Shown: piece after piece, positions 63,516 to 64,000 of the stretch
How the letters are laid out: each line of letters opens with the position of its first letter
Position numbering within the stretch: position 1 is the first letter of the stretch
NCBI GenBank assembly: GCA_030447905.1
Contig: JAUJNZ010000009.1
Location: forward strand, 1-64,000
Source of the DNA: Thermoleophilaceae bacterium
Lineage (GTDB): Bacteria; Actinomycetota; Thermoleophilia; Solirubrobacterales; Thermoleophilaceae
Length of the DNA stretch: 64,000 nucleotides
Reading direction: 5' to 3'
Translations under genes and position numbers: made by a program
The notes under the pieces: generated by a model
What the model was told of the DNA's origin: nothing
The model's database searches: none
The model's input: the letters and a program-made list of their open reading frames with translations, nothing else

Positions 63516-64000
63516 GTGCTCGACGAGTTGCGTCGCGTCGCCGGACGGGTGCCCGGTCCACTCGGGCCGGTGCTCGACGTGAGCGTGGGGACCGCGTCCG
63601 ACTGCCTCGGACTGCTGCGCGGCTCGAGGCCGGGCACCGGCCTCGACGAGTGGAGCCCCTACTACATCCGCCGCACGCTACCGAGCCTGCGCCGGTTATT
63701 CGCGCTCTACTTTCGCTACGACGTCCGGGGTCTCGATAACGTGCCCGCCAAAGGCCCCGCCCTTCTGGTCGGAAACCACTCGGGCGGGACGCTGATCGCC
63801 GACACCTTCGTGTTCGGGATCGCCTTCTTCACCCACTTCGGTGCGGGCCGGCGCTTTCACCAGCTCGCTCACGACGTTGCGGTGGGCCTCCCGGCCGTCG
63901 GCCCGATGATTCGCCGCTACGGGACGCTTCCAGCCTCGGCCGAGAACGCGCGCCGCGCCTTTGCGATGGGAGCGCCGGTGCTCGTCTATCCGGGTGGCGA
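63516..64000 (+). CDS. Lysophospholipid acyltransferase-like protein, partial
   Basis: The gene runs off the window; 161 codons are seen. GTG 63516 has a GGAGA Shine-Dalgarno. The HX4D motif appears as LVGNHSGGTLIAD near residue 85, with RRYGTLPASAENARRAF and VLVYPGG near the edge (the start of the EGxRS-type region). This PlsC-type fold differs from the PlsC at 37701; such proteins often lie near hydrolases of lipid metabolism. The C-terminus is outside the window. Confidence 0.85.
   Translation, partial: MLDELRRVAGRVPGPLGPVLDVSVGTASDCLGLLRGSRPGTGLDEWSPYYIRRTLPSLRRLFALYFRYDVRGLDNVPAKGPALLVGNHSGGTLIADTFVFGIAFFTHFGAGRRFHQLAHDVAVGLPAVGPMIRRYGTLPASAENARRAFAMGAPVLVYPGG

Overview
The window is a GC-rich (about 70%) bacterial chromosome segment. 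I read it as Actinomycetota, probably class Thermoleophilia (Solirubrobacterales-like). The basis is the high GC, the many GTG/TTG starts, zinc-binding (C+) S14, S4 and L36, frequent leaderless-type starts (a TANNNT hexamer ending 6-11 nt before the start codon), and typical actinobacterial small proteins such as a DUF3618 protein and a PF07332 holin-like protein. The taxonomic call is inference from gene content.

Layout. 1-15660 is the S10-spc-alpha ribosomal superoperon: the end of rpsJ, then rplC-rplD-rplW-rplB-rpsS-rplV-rpsC-rplP-rpmC-rpsQ, rplN-rplX-rplE-rpsZ-rpsH-rplF-rplR-rpsE-rpmD-rplO-secY, adk-map, and rpmJ-rpsM-rpsK-rpsD-rpoA-rplQ. Stop/start overlaps (ATGA, GTGA, TGATG, TAGTG) are pervasive. 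infA is missing from its usual place between map and rpmJ; that site instead holds a 22-codon leaderless-type micro-ORF overlapping the rpmJ start. Several ribosomal proteins carry disordered extensions (RGG-rich tail on S3, long N-terminal extensions on L22 and S17, C-terminal tail on L5).

15693-26400 holds housekeeping genes: a methyltransferase, truA, surE, ligA, a patatin-like lipase, an acyl-CoA synthetase, a small HTH protein with a candidate operator, a NIF3 protein and an exported sugar-dehydrogenase-like beta-propeller. 26427-34625 contains an RTX-repeat protein, rubredoxin and a split biotin pathway (bioA alone; bioB-bioF-bioD as an operon), with a membrane spermidine-synthase-like protein and a DUF3179 lipoprotein between. 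34835-36036 is a mosaic of HupE/UreJ-like and enoyl-CoA hydratase fragments with internal direct repeats. 36157-38468 encodes glycerol kinase and a PlsC-type acyltransferase, with a second leaderless micro-ORF overlapping the likely glpK start.

38564-46559 is accessory and damaged: small acidic proteins, a 54-bp tandem repeat, a transglycosylase/M15 fusion, a broken SDR, a frameshifted nucleotide-sugar dehydrogenase and a LuxR/AAA regulator lacking its HTH. 46719-54278 is intact: an AMACR-type protein, pyrophosphatase, a nitrilase-family amidase with a TetR regulator, a four-gene envelope cassette, DegV, a DksA/TraR zinc finger and a second patatin. 54318-59180 carries a strong hairpin terminator, an exported repeat protein with a 120-bp exact tandem repeat, an ECF sigma factor fused to a zinc-finger/membrane/disordered module, a variant Ser/Thr kinase in an apparent operon with BolA and a CGFS glutaredoxin, and a divergent IscA-type Fe-S carrier. 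59232-64000 has a 3-methyladenine glycosylase, an ABC1/UbiB kinase, a GNAT, a wrecked FAH-family gene, a membrane protein and a partial acyltransferase.

No tRNA, rRNA, CRISPR or complete insertion sequence was recognised. At least five genes have frameshifts, internal deletions or duplications. Whether these are true pseudogenes or assembly faults cannot be decided from sequence alone.
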